From positions 1-64,000 of the forward strand of contig NZ_JAKRVY010000012.1 in the NCBI RefSeq assembly GCF_023638055.1: a stretch of 64,000 bases of DNA. Reading direction: 5' to 3'. Each line of letters starts with the position of its first letter. Position 1 is the stretch's first letter. The notes beneath the pieces are model-generated. The model was given only the letters and a program-made list of their open reading frames with translations, did not search any database and was not told the DNA's origin. The translations under genes were made by a program, and so were the position numbers. Shown piece by piece: positions 52,771 to 61,653 of the stretch. This DNA comes from Natranaeroarchaeum aerophilus (GTDB lineage: Archaea; Halobacteriota; Halobacteria; Halobacteriales; Natronoarchaeaceae).

Positions 52771-53724
52771 ATGCCGTATACAGCCCCACACGCGCCGCGA
52801 CGAGCACGCCGTCGCGACGTGCTCGCCACAACTGGCGCACTCTTTACTTCGACGTCGGTGGTAGGCTGTCTCGGTCGCGGTTCGGAGCGGGTACAGGTGC
52901 TCTCTGCGGGCAGTCTTGCCCGGACGTTCGAGGATCACGTCGGACCGGCGTTCAGCGAAGAGACGGGGGTCGACGTTCAGGGAGAGTACTACGGCGCAAA
53001 CGCGGTGATGCGGATGGTCGAGGACCGGACGAAACATCCTGACGTAATCGTGAGTGCCGACGCGAGGCTGTTACGCGATCGACTCTACGGAGAGGTCACC
53101 GACTGGGACATCGAGTTCGCGTCCAACAGTGTCGGGATCGGCTACAACGCGGAGACGATGTTCGGCAAGCGACTCGAAAACGGGGAGCCATGGTACAGGG
53201 CGGCGCTCGATACCGACGAGGGTGATCTCTCGATCGGCGATCCGAACCTCGATCCCCTCGGCTACCGGGCCGTGCAGGCGTTCGAACTGGCGGAGCGCGA
53301 GCACGATGTCGAGGGCTTTCGAGACCGGCTGCTCGACCTGACCTACCGGGAGCCGGACGAGCCCCAGATGATGGCCGGTGTCGAAAGCGGATCACGGGCG
53401 GGCGCAGTCGTCTATCGGAACATGGCCGTCGACCACGACATGCCGTTTCAGGAGTTTCCTCCGGCGTACAACTTCGCAGACCCGGAGCGTGCCGACCACT
53501 ACGCAACAGTCGAGTTCACGACCGACGAGGAGGGGTACACGGCCGAGGGGCGTCCGATCCTCTACAACGCGACGGTCCACGACGAGGCTGATGCCCCCGA
53601 GGCCGGACACGACCTCGTCGAATTCCTCGTCAACAATCCCGACCTGCTGAAGCATGCCGGGCTAACCGTCGGTGATTCGCTCCCACGACCGGCCGGAGCA
53701 GTCCCGGAGGTGCTGGAGCTATGA
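52771..53724 (+). CDS. wtpA: Molybdate/tungstate ABC substrate-binding lipoprotein
   Basis: 317-residue exported binding protein. The N-terminus RRARRRDVLATTG is a Tat signal and SVVGC is a lipobox (residues ~26-30), so it should be exported folded and lipid-anchored. The mature part begins VQVLSAGSLARTFEDHV, and has GVDVQGEYYGANAVMRMVED and DVIVSADARLLRDRLY, typical of the WtpA/ModA-like class of oxyanion binding proteins. ATG 52771 follows AATTATATAT (52737-52746) by ~28 bases, so it is leaderless. Followed by permease and ATPase genes with four-base overlaps. Tungstate versus molybdate cannot be told; sulfate is less likely. Confidence 0.85.
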   Translation: MPYTAPHAPRRARRRDVLATTGALFTSTSVVGCLGRGSERVQVLSAGSLARTFEDHVGPAFSEETGVDVQGEYYGANAVMRMVEDRTKHPDVIVSADARLLRDRLYGEVTDWDIEFASNSVGIGYNAETMFGKRLENGEPWYRAALDTDEGDLSIGDPNLDPLGYRAVQAFELAEREHDVEGFRDRLLDLTYREPDEPQMMAGVESGSRAGAVVYRNMAVDHDMPFQEFPPAYNFADPERADHYATVEFTTDEEGYTAEGRPILYNATVHDEADAPEAGHDLVEFLVNNPDLLKHAGLTVGDSLPRPAGAVPEVLEL

Positions 53725-54539
53725 CCCTCACGGACGGCGTCGGTTCCCGCTGGGACGATCGCTTCCCGGGACTGCTCGTCCCCGGATTGCTCGGCGGTCT
53801 GCTCGTCGCTTACTTCGCGCTTCCGTTTGTCGCCTTCCTCATGCGAACCGGCTCCGTCGACGTGCTTGCCGGACTCTCGACGCCCGAGGCGCAAACGGCG
53901 ATCCGAAACTCACTGCTCACCGCCCCCGTTGCCACCCTGATCGCCACGGTGTTCGGCGTCCCGCTCGCGTACGTCCTCGCGCGACGATCGTTCCCCGGAA
54001 AGCGCCTCGTCGAGGCCCTCGTGATACTCCCGCTGGTCGTTCCACCGGTCGTCGGTGGGGCGATGCTCCTGACTGCAGTCGGACGGTTTACACCGATCGG
54101 TGCCGCCGCTACGGCGGCCGGTGTGCCCCTGACTGATAGCCTCATCGGCGTCGTTCTGGCCCAGACGTTCGTCGCCGCTCCCTTCGTCGTTATCACCGCT
54201 CGATCGGGCTTTGCTGCCGTCGATGAGCGTCTCGAACAGTCCTCACGCTCGCTCGGCCACAGCCCGCTGGCTACGTTCTGGAACGTCTCTCTGCCGCTGG
54301 CTCGCGGGGCGATCATCGCCGGTATCGTCCTCACTTTTGCGCGCGCGATTGGCGAGTTCGGGGCGACGATGATGGTCGCGTACAACCCGCGGACGATGCC
54401 GACACGGATCTGGGTCGAGTTTATCGCCGGCGGTATCGATGCCATCCTTCCGCTTGCCCTCGCGCTCTTTGCGATCACGCTCGTCGTTCTCGCGGCGGTC
54501 CAGCACGTGGGGCGTGTTCCCACGGTGATCGATAGATGA
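53721..54539 (+). CDS. wtpB: Molybdate/tungstate ABC transporter permease
   Basis: 272-residue permease with six predicted helices and the binding-protein-dependent transport motif EQSSRSLGHSPLATFWNVSLPLARGAI, visible from residue 172 in parts as LEQSSRSLGHSPLATF and WNVSLPLARGAIIAG (the EAA loop that docks the ATPase). LPLVVPPVVGGAMLL near 101 is typical of ModB/WtpB. The start overlaps the wtpA stop and its stop overlaps wtpC, so the three are translationally coupled. Confidence 0.92.
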   Translation: MTLTDGVGSRWDDRFPGLLVPGLLGGLLVAYFALPFVAFLMRTGSVDVLAGLSTPEAQTAIRNSLLTAPVATLIATVFGVPLAYVLARRSFPGKRLVEALVILPLVVPPVVGGAMLLTAVGRFTPIGAAATAAGVPLTDSLIGVVLAQTFVAAPFVVITARSGFAAVDERLEQSSRSLGHSPLATFWNVSLPLARGAIIAGIVLTFARAIGEFGATMMVAYNPRTMPTRIWVEFIAGGIDAILPLALALFAITLVVLAAVQHVGRVPTVIDR

Positions 54540-55732
54540 CACTTGCTATTGACGGACTCTCGAAGCGCTACGGCGACGAACACGCGCTCGAGGACGTCTC
54601 GCTCTCGGTCGAGTCGGGTGAACTGGTCGCCCTGCTCGGACCAAGCGGCTGTGGCAAGACCACACTCGTTCAGGCGGTTGCTGGGCACCTCAGTCCGACC
54701 ACGGGGACCGTCACGCTGCGCGACACGGACGTCACCGACCGTCCACCGGAGCGTCGGCGCGTCGGCGTCGTCTTTCAGCAGTCGACACTGTTCCCGCACA
54801 TGACCGTCGCGGAGAACGTCGCATACGGACTGAAAGGACACGGAATTGCATCCGACCGGCGTGACGAGCGCGTCAGAGAATACCTCGATCTGGTTGGTCT
54901 CGACGGTCGGGACGGAGCGTATCCCAGCGAGTTGAGCGGTGGTCAGCAGCGACGCGTTGAACTCGCTCGGGCACTCGCTCCACAGCCGGACGTCCTGCTA
55001 CTCGACGAGCCGCTGTCCGCGCTGGATCGATCCCTTCGAACGCGGCTCCGTGACGAGATCGGTCGCATCCAGCGCGAAACCGGCGTGACGACGCTGTTCG
55101 TCACACACGATCAGGAGGAAGCAATGGCGCTTGCCGATCGGCTCGTTGTGATGAACGATGGACAGGTTGCAGGCGTCGGGCAGCCGCGTGAACTGTACGA
55201 ATCGCCGTCGACTGAGTTCGTTGCCGAGTTCCTCGGCCGGACGAACATCCTCGAGGGAGCGATCTGTGGGGCCGATCCGGCCACGCTCTCCGTTGCCGGA
55301 CGCCCAGGCCGGGTTCGCCAACCTGTCCCGTCAGACGCCGACCGGGCGGTAACTATCCACGCTCGCCCGCGTCACCTCGCACTCAGCGGACGGGATGACG
55401 CCCGAAGGACGGATGCATCCTCGATGGAGCAAAATAGCGTCCTCTCGTTTCCGGTCACCGTTAGCCGGGTTATCGACCGCGGAACGAGATACGATCTCGT
55501 CTGTCGCACGGACGAGGACGTCGAGTTCGTCGTCGAACGGCGGTCGGATCCACCGAGCGTTGGCGAGCCGCGGTGGCTCTCGATTTCGGTGGACGATCTA
55601 CTCCTGTTCGACGCGGAGACGGGTAAGCGGATTCCGACGGGAGCGGTCGAATCGATACGAGGATTCGCCACTCAGTCGGAGGGAGCTGGTGGTGACGCCG
55701 AGGAAGACGCTCTCTCCTCCGACGTCAGATAA
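54536..55732 (+). CDS. wtpC: Molybdate/tungstate ABC transporter ATPase
   Basis: 398-residue ATPase of the CUT/ModC-like class. Walker A GPSGCGKTTLVQAVAGH near residue 38, Q-loop GVVFQQSTLFPHMTV, signature LSGGQQRRVELARAL near 131, Walker B LLLDEPLSALDRSL and H-loop FVTHDQEEAMALADR. Residues ~240-365 form the regulatory TOBE/OB region (VTIHARPRHLALSG). The last ~20 codons overlap the end of the convergent radical SAM gene by 61 bases, an unusually long tail overlap. Confidence 0.93.
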   Translation: MTLAIDGLSKRYGDEHALEDVSLSVESGELVALLGPSGCGKTTLVQAVAGHLSPTTGTVTLRDTDVTDRPPERRRVGVVFQQSTLFPHMTVAENVAYGLKGHGIASDRRDERVREYLDLVGLDGRDGAYPSELSGGQQRRVELARALAPQPDVLLLDEPLSALDRSLRTRLRDEIGRIQRETGVTTLFVTHDQEEAMALADRLVVMNDGQVAGVGQPRELYESPSTEFVAEFLGRTNILEGAICGADPATLSVAGRPGRVRQPVPSDADRAVTIHARPRHLALSGRDDARRTDASSMEQNSVLSFPVTVSRVIDRGTRYDLVCRTDEDVEFVVERRSDPPSVGEPRWLSISVDDLLLFDAETGKRIPTGAVESIRGFATQSEGAGGDAEEDALSSDVR

Positions 55733-56883
55733 CACTGCGGATCCGGCGCGAACGGGTCATCGTGAATCGCCAGCGCCCGCAGTCGTGATCCGCCGCGACA
55801 GATCTCCTGATACTGACAGTCCGCACAACGTCCCTTCAGGTGGTCGGTTCGCTCGCGCAGTCGGGAGAGGAGGGGGTTCGACTCGTCCTCCCAGATCGCG
55901 CCGAACGACCGGTCACGGACGTTGCCGAGGCTGTAGCCCTGCCAGAACTGCGTGAGGTGAACGTTCCCCTGATAGTCGACGTCGGCGACGCGCTCGCCAG
56001 CCGGATCGCCGCCGTTGCGCCGCAAGTATCGGTAGATCCGCTCGGCCTGGGCCTCCCCCAGCTCCTCGCGGGCGTACTCGACGAGGAACCCAGCATCGGC
56101 GTAGTTGCCGACGAGCAGCGTTTCGATCTCCTCGCCGCGCTCGTGATACTCGCGAGTCATATCACAGAGCCGTCGAACCGCCTCACGACGCTTCTCGGGC
56201 GTGAGATCGACGTCGCTGATCTCCGCGCCACGCCCGCCGTAGTCGAGATGATAGAAACAAAAGCGGTCGACACCCTCGTCGCTGAGCAGATCAACGACCC
56301 CTTCCAGATCCGGCGCGTTCATCTCGGTGATCGTGTACCGCAATCCGGTCTTCAGGCCGACGTCCTGACAGGCATGGATCCCGTTGAGCGCTGCCTCGAA
56401 CGCGCCCTCCTGCCCCCGGAACCGGTCGTTGCGCTCCGGGAGGCCGTCGACGGAAACACCGGCGTATTTGAGGCCAGCATCACGCAACTCCCGGGCGCGC
56501 TCGCGGTTGAGCAGCGTCCCGTTCGTCGAGAGGACCGGTCGGATCCCCTGATCGTCCGCATAGGAGACGAGTTCGGTCAGATCCTCGCGTACCATCGGCT
56601 CCCCGCCGGAAAACAGGACGACCGGTGCGCCATACTCCGCGAGGTCGTCGAGCAGGTCCTTACCTTCCTCGGTCGTCAGCTCGCCGGCGGCGGCGGCCGA
56701 CTCCGCCCCAGCATAACAGTGTGAGCAGTACAGGTTGCACTGTTTGGTCGTGTTCCAGACGACGACCGGACGTCGCTGTTTCTCCTCTGTGATCTGGGGT
56801 TTGTCGGATTCCTCTGCGGCGTCGTACCGGAGCCCGTCACCTTCGGCGTCCAGCTCACAGAGGAGTTTGCTAATCGAGATCAT
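55672..56883 (-). CDS. Radical SAM/SPASM protein (partner-associated)
   Basis: 403-residue iron-sulfur enzyme. The radical SAM motif is CNLYCSHC (C49, C53, C56), followed by the SAM-binding glycine motif VVLFSGGEPMVREDL near 90. A C-terminal SPASM region holds CADCQYQEICRGGSRLRALA near 355 and DPQCYL, expected to bind extra 4Fe-4S clusters. ATG 56883 is chosen because MISISKLLCELDAEGDGLR matches a haloarchaeal family start I remember. A small PaaB-like protein gene sits one base upstream on the same strand, indicating a functional pair. Peptide maturase or heme-pathway (AhbC/AhbD/NirJ-like) roles are possible. Confidence 0.87.
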   Translation of the reverse strand: MISISKLLCELDAEGDGLRYDAAEESDKPQITEEKQRRPVVVWNTTKQCNLYCSHCYAGAESAAAAGELTTEEGKDLLDDLAEYGAPVVLFSGGEPMVREDLTELVSYADDQGIRPVLSTNGTLLNRERARELRDAGLKYAGVSVDGLPERNDRFRGQEGAFEAALNGIHACQDVGLKTGLRYTITEMNAPDLEGVVDLLSDEGVDRFCFYHLDYGGRGAEISDVDLTPEKRREAVRRLCDMTREYHERGEEIETLLVGNYADAGFLVEYAREELGEAQAERIYRYLRRNGGDPAGERVADVDYQGNVHLTQFWQGYSLGNVRDRSFGAIWEDESNPLLSRLRERTDHLKGRCADCQYQEICRGGSRLRALAIHDDPFAPDPQCYLTSEERASSSASPPAPSD

Positions 56884-56884
56884 C

Positions 56885-57202
56885 TCAGAACTCGTGGGTC
56901 CGCGACTCGGTCCCGTCTTCGGGCGTCGCGTCGTCGCCCTTCGGCCCGAGTGAGTGCGTCGAGAAGCGGTGCATCTCCTCGGCTGGGCAGATCCAGACAT
57001 CACTTGCAAACCACCCGAACAGTTTGCTTGCGTGCTCGTGAGCGGCCTCCGCTGTCGCGGCACTGACGCTCCCGACGTGACTCATTTTGGCGTTCTCGTC
57101 GTCCCGGAGAAACACTTCCCACTCCGCCAGGTCGTCGCCGCGCGACTCGTCACCGACCCGCGCCCGTGACGCTTTCTCTACCTGTGTGGATCCCTCGCTC
57201 AT
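56885..57202 (-). CDS. rSAM-partnered small protein (Htur_1727-like, PaaB-like)
   Basis: 105-residue protein. The core AEWEVFLRDDENAKMSHVGS near 26 and VSAATAEAAHEHASKLFGWF resembles subunit PaaB of phenylacetyl-CoA epoxidase, as does the group I recall as the Htur_1727 family of radical-SAM-partnered proteins (once called candidate RiPPs). Only one cysteine is present (VWICPAEE). N- and C-termini are polar and probably flexible. Its TGA is one base from the radical SAM ATG (TGAGATG), so translation is coupled. Whether it is a substrate, a carrier or a structural partner is unknown. Confidence 0.8.
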   Translation of the reverse strand: MSEGSTQVEKASRARVGDESRGDDLAEWEVFLRDDENAKMSHVGSVSAATAEAAHEHASKLFGWFASDVWICPAEEMHRFSTHSLGPKGDDATPEDGTESRTHEF

Positions 57203-57325
57203 ACCGTCCGGTCAGTGGTTCTTGTAAAAACCCCACGCGCCAATTTTCAGATACTGGGAATCGGCATCGTACTACATCGTTTCTCCGGCAGTAGGACCGC
57301 CAACTTCAGGTCAAATATCCTATCC

Positions 57326-58396
57326 ATGCACGTCGATACCGACCAACGACCGCTCGTACTGATATGGGAGCTGACACAGGCCTGTGATCTGGCCTGCGAT
57401 CACTGCAGAGCCGATGCCGTCCCGGATCGTCACCCCGATGAACTGACGACCGCTGAGGCGAAGGCGATGCTCGACGACGCCCGCGAGTTCGGTGAGGGAC
57501 AGCTTGTTGTCTTCTCGGGTGGTGACCCGCTCAAGCGTGAGGATCTGACCGAACTCGTCGAGTACGGCACCGAGATCGGTCTGAACGTCACGCTGACACC
57601 GAGCGGGACGGCCTCGCTGACGAAAGAGCGGATCGAGGCGCTGGCCGATGCTGGCCTCCGCCGGATGGCGCTGAGTATCGACGGTCCGTCGCCCGAAGCA
57701 CACGACTCGTTCCGCGGCGAGGCGGGCAGTTACGCGGACACGATCGCTGCTGCCCGAATGGCGGCTGAGGCCGGAATCCCGTTGCAGGTCAACTCCACCG
57801 TCTGTCAGCGGACGGTCGAGCATCTCCCAGTACTTCGCGAGGTCGTCCGCGATCTCGGTGCAGTCCTCTGGAGCGTTTTCTTTCTCGTTCCCATCGGGCG
57901 GGGTACGGCGCTCTCGCCGATCAGTCCGGAGCGTTCGGAGTCCGTGATGGAGTGGCTGCAGACGGTCGCGGACGAGGAGCCCTACGGGGTCAAAACGACC
58001 GAAGCACCCCACTACCGACGCGTCGGTATTCAGCGGCGCGAGGACGAAGGGACTGACGCGACAGGGAGCCGGAGTCGCTCGATGGGTATCACTGCGGGCG
58101 ATGGGTTCGCATTCGTTAGTCATACCGGCGAACTGTATCCCTCGGGCTTCCTCCCGAAGTCCGCAGGAAACGTCCGCGAACACTCCGTGGTCGATCTCTA
58201 TCGGACTGCTGATCTCTTCGAACGGCTCCGCGATTCGGACGCGCTAACCGGCAAATGTGGGGCGTGTCCGTACCGAGCGGTCTGTGGCGGGAGTCGCTCG
58301 CGAGCGTTTGCAACGACTGGCGACCCTCTCGGCAGCGATCCGCTATGTCCGTACGTACCGGAGGGGTACGACGGTCCGCTACCGGCGGACGGGTAG
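57326..58396 (+). CDS. Radical SAM/SPASM protein (TIGR04053-like)
   Basis: 356-residue enzyme. Radical SAM motif CDLACDHC near residue 20-27, SAM motif LVVFSGGDPLKREDL near 61, then SIDGPSPEAHDSFRGEAGSY near 119. The SPASM end is CGACPYRAVCGGSRSRAFAT near 310 and DPLCPYVPEG. It resembles the TIGR04053 group and the heme-pathway enzymes AhbC/AhbD. I chose ATG 57326 because MHVDTDQRPLVLIWELTQAC starts the fold. It diverges from the small-partner/rSAM pair across a 123-base gap, so the three genes form a cluster with a shared promoter region. Confidence 0.87.
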   Translation: MHVDTDQRPLVLIWELTQACDLACDHCRADAVPDRHPDELTTAEAKAMLDDAREFGEGQLVVFSGGDPLKREDLTELVEYGTEIGLNVTLTPSGTASLTKERIEALADAGLRRMALSIDGPSPEAHDSFRGEAGSYADTIAAARMAAEAGIPLQVNSTVCQRTVEHLPVLREVVRDLGAVLWSVFFLVPIGRGTALSPISPERSESVMEWLQTVADEEPYGVKTTEAPHYRRVGIQRREDEGTDATGSRSRSMGITAGDGFAFVSHTGELYPSGFLPKSAGNVREHSVVDLYRTADLFERLRDSDALTGKCGACPYRAVCGGSRSRAFATTGDPLGSDPLCPYVPEGYDGPLPADG

Positions 58397-58640
58397 CAAC
58401 GCTATCGGGGATCGGAAAGAGAGGTGACCGCTCCGGAGAGCCCAGCTCCGGACCGGCGTGGAAGGGAGAACGGACGTGGCGGATCGGCAGTCGAGCACTC
58501 GTCGTATTGCATGCTGGCTGTCTGCCAGCAGTTCATAATTGTCGTTGTAATCCCCTAAGCCCTACACCGGCGAACAACGGCTCTATAATACCCCTCCCGG
58601 AATCGAACCCGATAAACGTCCACGGCCGAACTCCTCTCTC

Positions 58641-59483
58641 ATGCGCGTCGAGCAACTCGGAGAGGGAACCCCCACTGTCGCCGTCGTGGCGGGAATCCAC
58701 GGCGACGAACCCGGCGGTGTCTCCGCAGTCGAGCGGCTCATCGAAGCGTCGCCTCCGGTCGAACGCCCCGTCCTGTTGATCGTCGTCAACGAGCGAGCCC
58801 TCGAAGCGAGCGTTCGATACGTCGATACGGACCTCAATCGGGCGTTTCCCGGCGACCCCACGCAGGACGCCCACGAATCGAGACTTGCCCACGACCTCGC
58901 GGAACGGCTGGAGGGCTGTACCGTCCTCTCGCTGCACTCCACCCAATCACACCCCGAACCGTTCATGGTCGTCGATCAGGTCGATCCGCTGGTCGAACGG
59001 CTCGCCGCCAGGCTGCCGGTCGAGTCAGTCGTAGATACCAGTGATTTTATTCAGGGACGGCTGTTCGCTGCCGTCCGGACAATCGAAGTCGAATGCGGGT
59101 TACAGGGAAGCGATGCAGCAGCGGCTGCAGCACTCCGGCTCACGCTCGCCTATCTGCGTGCGATGGACGTCCTCGCTCCGGACGTCGCCACAGAACTCGC
59201 CGAGGAGTTCGGCGTCGGTCCGCTCGACGATCCCGATCGCACCGAGACGCCGGTGTATCGCCTCGCAGAACAAATTCCAAAAATTCCGGACGAGGACTAC
59301 AAGGTACTGGTCGACAACTTCGAACACGTCCGGGAAGGGGAGCGATTCGCTACAGGCCCCACGGGCGATGTGATCGCCAGTGAGTCGTTTTACCCTGTGT
59401 TGCTCTCCGCGGACGGCTACGAGTCGATGCTCGGCTACGCGGCTCAGCGACAGCGAATAGTCTCTTCGCCGATCAGGGAGTAA
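58641..59483 (+). CDS. Succinylglutamate desuccinylase/aspartoacylase family hydrolase
   Basis: 280-residue zinc hydrolase of the M14-like AstE/AspA family. Zinc ligands are in GIHGDEPGG near residue 18 (HxxE) and a later histidine in LSLHSTQSHPEPF near 97. The conserved VDTDLNRAFPGDP near 61 supplies the arginine that binds substrate. The C-terminal beta domain has FEHVREGERFATGP near 228. Substrates of archaeal members are unknown; deacylation of an N-acyl amino acid is inferred. The 244-base gap before it (58397-58640) holds no gene. Confidence 0.9.
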   Translation: MRVEQLGEGTPTVAVVAGIHGDEPGGVSAVERLIEASPPVERPVLLIVVNERALEASVRYVDTDLNRAFPGDPTQDAHESRLAHDLAERLEGCTVLSLHSTQSHPEPFMVVDQVDPLVERLAARLPVESVVDTSDFIQGRLFAAVRTIEVECGLQGSDAAAAAALRLTLAYLRAMDVLAPDVATELAEEFGVGPLDDPDRTETPVYRLAEQIPKIPDEDYKVLVDNFEHVREGERFATGPTGDVIASESFYPVLLSADGYESMLGYAAQRQRIVSSPIRE

Positions 59484-59498
59484 TCCGGGACGTCCGAC

Positions 59499-60482
59499 TC
59501 AATCGTCGGCATCAGGGGCGGCGGCCCGCGGCACCGTCACGTCGGCCAGCGCTGCCTCGGTTTCCTCGCGCCGATCCTCGAACTGTCCCGGAAGGACGAG
59601 TCGCTCGCCCAGCGCGTCGAGCGGTTCGTCACTGTCGTAGCCCGGACCGCTGGTGGCAAGCTCGAAGAGGACGCCGTTCGATTCGCGGAAGTACACCGAT
59701 CGGAACCAGTGGCGATCGATCTGTTGAGTCGGTCGGAGCCCCTCGGATTGTACCGCCTTGCGCATCGCCATCTGGTCCTCGTCGGTCGGCGTCTGGAACG
59801 CGACGTGATGGACGGTACCGTGACCCTGTCGACCGGCCTCTATCGTGGGCAAGACGTCAACGTACTTGCCGACCGGACCGCTCGCGGCGAACCGGGTGCG
59901 CTCGTCACCTGGTGCGTCGCCCTGAGCCTGTTCGGTGCCGACTTCTTCGAGACCCATCGTCCGGAGCAGTGACTCGGTCGTCATCGGGTCTGCCAGCCAC
60001 AGCGTCACCGAGTGAAATCCCCTGATAGCAGCGTCTTCGGGGACAAACTCGGTCCACGGGACCGTCGGGTCGTCGTCAGGGATTGGGACTTCGACGAGCT
60101 CGACGGGGAGTCCGTCCGGGTCGTGGAACGGCAGGACGGTTTCGCCAAATCGTTCGATCCGTTCGTCATAGTCCACACCGTACTCGTCAAATCGGTCTTC
60201 CCAGTAGTCGAGGCTCCCTTCGGGGACACGAAACGCAGTTCGGGAGACTTGCCCGGAGCCAACGCGCCCCTGTGTGAGGTTCTCCCACGGGAAAAACGTC
60301 ATACTCGTTCCGGGCGTCCCCTCCGCGTCGGCGAAAAAGAAGTGATACGTCTCGGGGTCGTCCTGATTGATCGAGCGTTTTACCAGTCGCAGGCCGAGCG
60401 TCTCGACCCAGAAATCAAGGTTCCGCTGTGGGTCGCCTGCGACGCAGGTGACGTGATGGATGCCGGGTGTTGGAGTCGTCAT
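59499..60482 (-). CDS. VOC family ring-cleaving dioxygenase/glyoxalase-like protein
   Basis: 327-residue protein of two vicinal-oxygen-chelate halves. Each half has the betaalphabetabetabeta pattern: first HHVTCVAGDPQRNLDFWVET near residue 9, second GFHSVTLWLADPMTTESLL near 153. Metal ligands are probably His9/10, His in GTVHHVAFQT near 222 and Glu in GVLFELATSGPGY near 268. The type resembles MhqO/LinE-like ring-cleaving enzymes of Bacillus and haloarchaea. Start is ATG 60482, two codons after a possible GTG. Convergent with the preceding gene. Confidence 0.88.
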   Translation of the reverse strand: MTTPTPGIHHVTCVAGDPQRNLDFWVETLGLRLVKRSINQDDPETYHFFFADAEGTPGTSMTFFPWENLTQGRVGSGQVSRTAFRVPEGSLDYWEDRFDEYGVDYDERIERFGETVLPFHDPDGLPVELVEVPIPDDDPTVPWTEFVPEDAAIRGFHSVTLWLADPMTTESLLRTMGLEEVGTEQAQGDAPGDERTRFAASGPVGKYVDVLPTIEAGRQGHGTVHHVAFQTPTDEDQMAMRKAVQSEGLRPTQQIDRHWFRSVYFRESNGVLFELATSGPGYDSDEPLDALGERLVLPGQFEDRREETEAALADVTVPRAAAPDADD

Positions 60483-60557
60483 CGTCACCTCCTACGGGGT
60501 GGGAGAACTTGAGTTCCCGCTGACGTGAGTGTTACCGGGCCGGGTCCAGACAGCTCG

Positions 60558-61004
60558 TTACTCCTCGGCCGCGAACTCGACGAGCGTCAGGTCCCGATCG
60601 AGTTCGCAGTGGTCGTGGGGTGGCTCCCCGATGACAGTCTCGATCCGCCGTTCCTCCCCGAACTCCACGCCGTCCGGCTCACAGTAGATGTGGCTCGGAC
60701 ACTCGGTGTGTGGACAGGGGCCTTCAAGTGCTACTTTCGATCCCGCGTAGGCGTTGCGCGTGGAGACGTTTGCAGGGACAGACGTCGGTTCGACTTCAAC
60801 AGCCTGCACGCCAGCATCGTGGACTGCACAGTCGAGAACTTGCGCGTTCTCTCGTACGTCCGTCACCCGATACTTGACACCAGGCGAGAGCCCGAGACAC
60901 TGACTCCGGTAGGGACAACCGGCACAGCCACTCGCCTCCCCCTCGAAGACGAACTCCTGGCCCTCCGAGGCGAGCCGCGTTCCGATCAGCGTGACCTTGC
61001 TCAT
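60558..61004 (-). CDS. UPF0179 family protein
   Basis: 148-residue archaeal protein of unknown function. Two cysteine clusters are conserved in the family: CAGCPYRSQC near residue 27 and CPHTECPSHIYC near 97, which may bind zinc or a Fe-S cluster. The opening KVTLIGTRLASEGQEFVFEG matches the family. It is transcribed separately from neighbours, with a 75-base gap upstream to the VOC gene's start and 51 bases to the next gene. Confidence 0.9.
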   Translation of the reverse strand: MSKVTLIGTRLASEGQEFVFEGEASGCAGCPYRSQCLGLSPGVKYRVTDVRENAQVLDCAVHDAGVQAVEVEPTSVPANVSTRNAYAGSKVALEGPCPHTECPSHIYCEPDGVEFGEERRIETVIGEPPHDHCELDRDLTLVEFAAEE

Positions 61005-61055
61005 GCCCCACTGTAGCGTGGGAAGGTGGTTAAGCGTCCCGCACTGATACGGCTG

Positions 61056-61442
61056 TCACGCTTCAGTTAGCTCGTCCAGTTTCTCGAAGTATTCCGGCCG
61101 GGGGACCTGATAGAGGCCTCGATAGTCGATGTCTCCTGTGGCAAAGTCCTCTGCCAGTTCGATCGCATACTCCACTGCGGCGTCCCTGTCGTCGAACTGC
61201 TCCGCTCCACCGTCGACATCCGGCTCCAGATAGAGGACGACTGTCCACTGCTCTCCCGACTCTATTGGGTCGTGTCCTGCGGGCCGTCGTGATGGACGCC
61301 CACGGGTAAGATAGATCGCGGGGAGACATTCGGCCGGGAATCGGTCGGCGTCGAAGACGTCCGGGCGATACGCGAGGACGCTCCGGCCTTCGGGCTCGTC
61401 GTTCCAGACGACCCAGCCCTCATGTAACTGTTCGTAGCTCAT
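61056..61442 (-). CDS. DUF5820-like protein
   Basis: 128-residue soluble acidic protein. It begins MSYEQLHEGWVVWNDEPEGR, the start I remember for the haloarchaeal DUF5820 family, then AYRPDVFDADRFPAECLPAI near 29 and QWTVVLYLEPDVDGGAEQFD near 63. I chose ATG 61442 for this reason, nine codons after an in-frame start that adds hydrophobic residues. Function unknown. Confidence 0.75.
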   Translation of the reverse strand: MSYEQLHEGWVVWNDEPEGRSVLAYRPDVFDADRFPAECLPAIYLTRGRPSRRPAGHDPIESGEQWTVVLYLEPDVDGGAEQFDDRDAAVEYAIELAEDFATGDIDYRGLYQVPRPEYFEKLDELTEA

Positions 61443-61556
61443 GGTCACGACTACGGTATCGGCTGTCAAAAGCCGTCCTACTTCCAGACGGTGGACTCGT
61501 GACTACGGCTGTTTCGGGGACTGCTTCTCTTGAAAATATAGTCGATATGGAAGAAG

Positions 61557-61564
61557 TTAAATAA
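61557..61564 (+). promoter_or_regulatory. TATA box for the 21-codon ORF / channel gene
   Basis: TTAAATAA lies 27 bases before ATG 61588, the distance expected for leaderless transcripts in haloarchaea. It lies ~92 bases before the channel gene's ATG at 61653, so the channel gene itself would carry a leader that includes the tiny ORF. Confidence 0.6.
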
Positions 61565-61587
61565 GTGTCCTGCACACAGACGACTGT

Positions 61588-61653
61588 ATGCCAGAACGCA
61601 GACACGTAGCAGAACTGAATACACAGCACAGCCTGAACAGCGGTGGTCAATAA
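61588..61653 (+). CDS. Tiny upstream ORF (21 residues), possible leader peptide
   Basis: Reads MPERRHVAELN, then TQHSLNSGGQ, stop TAA overlapping the downstream ATG (TAATG at 61651-61655). Its ATG is exactly where the transcript should begin given the TATA box, so it would be translated first and the ribosome could re-initiate at the channel gene. No homology is known. It may be a leader peptide controlling channel synthesis. Confidence 0.45.
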   Translation: MPERRHVAELNTQHSLNSGGQ

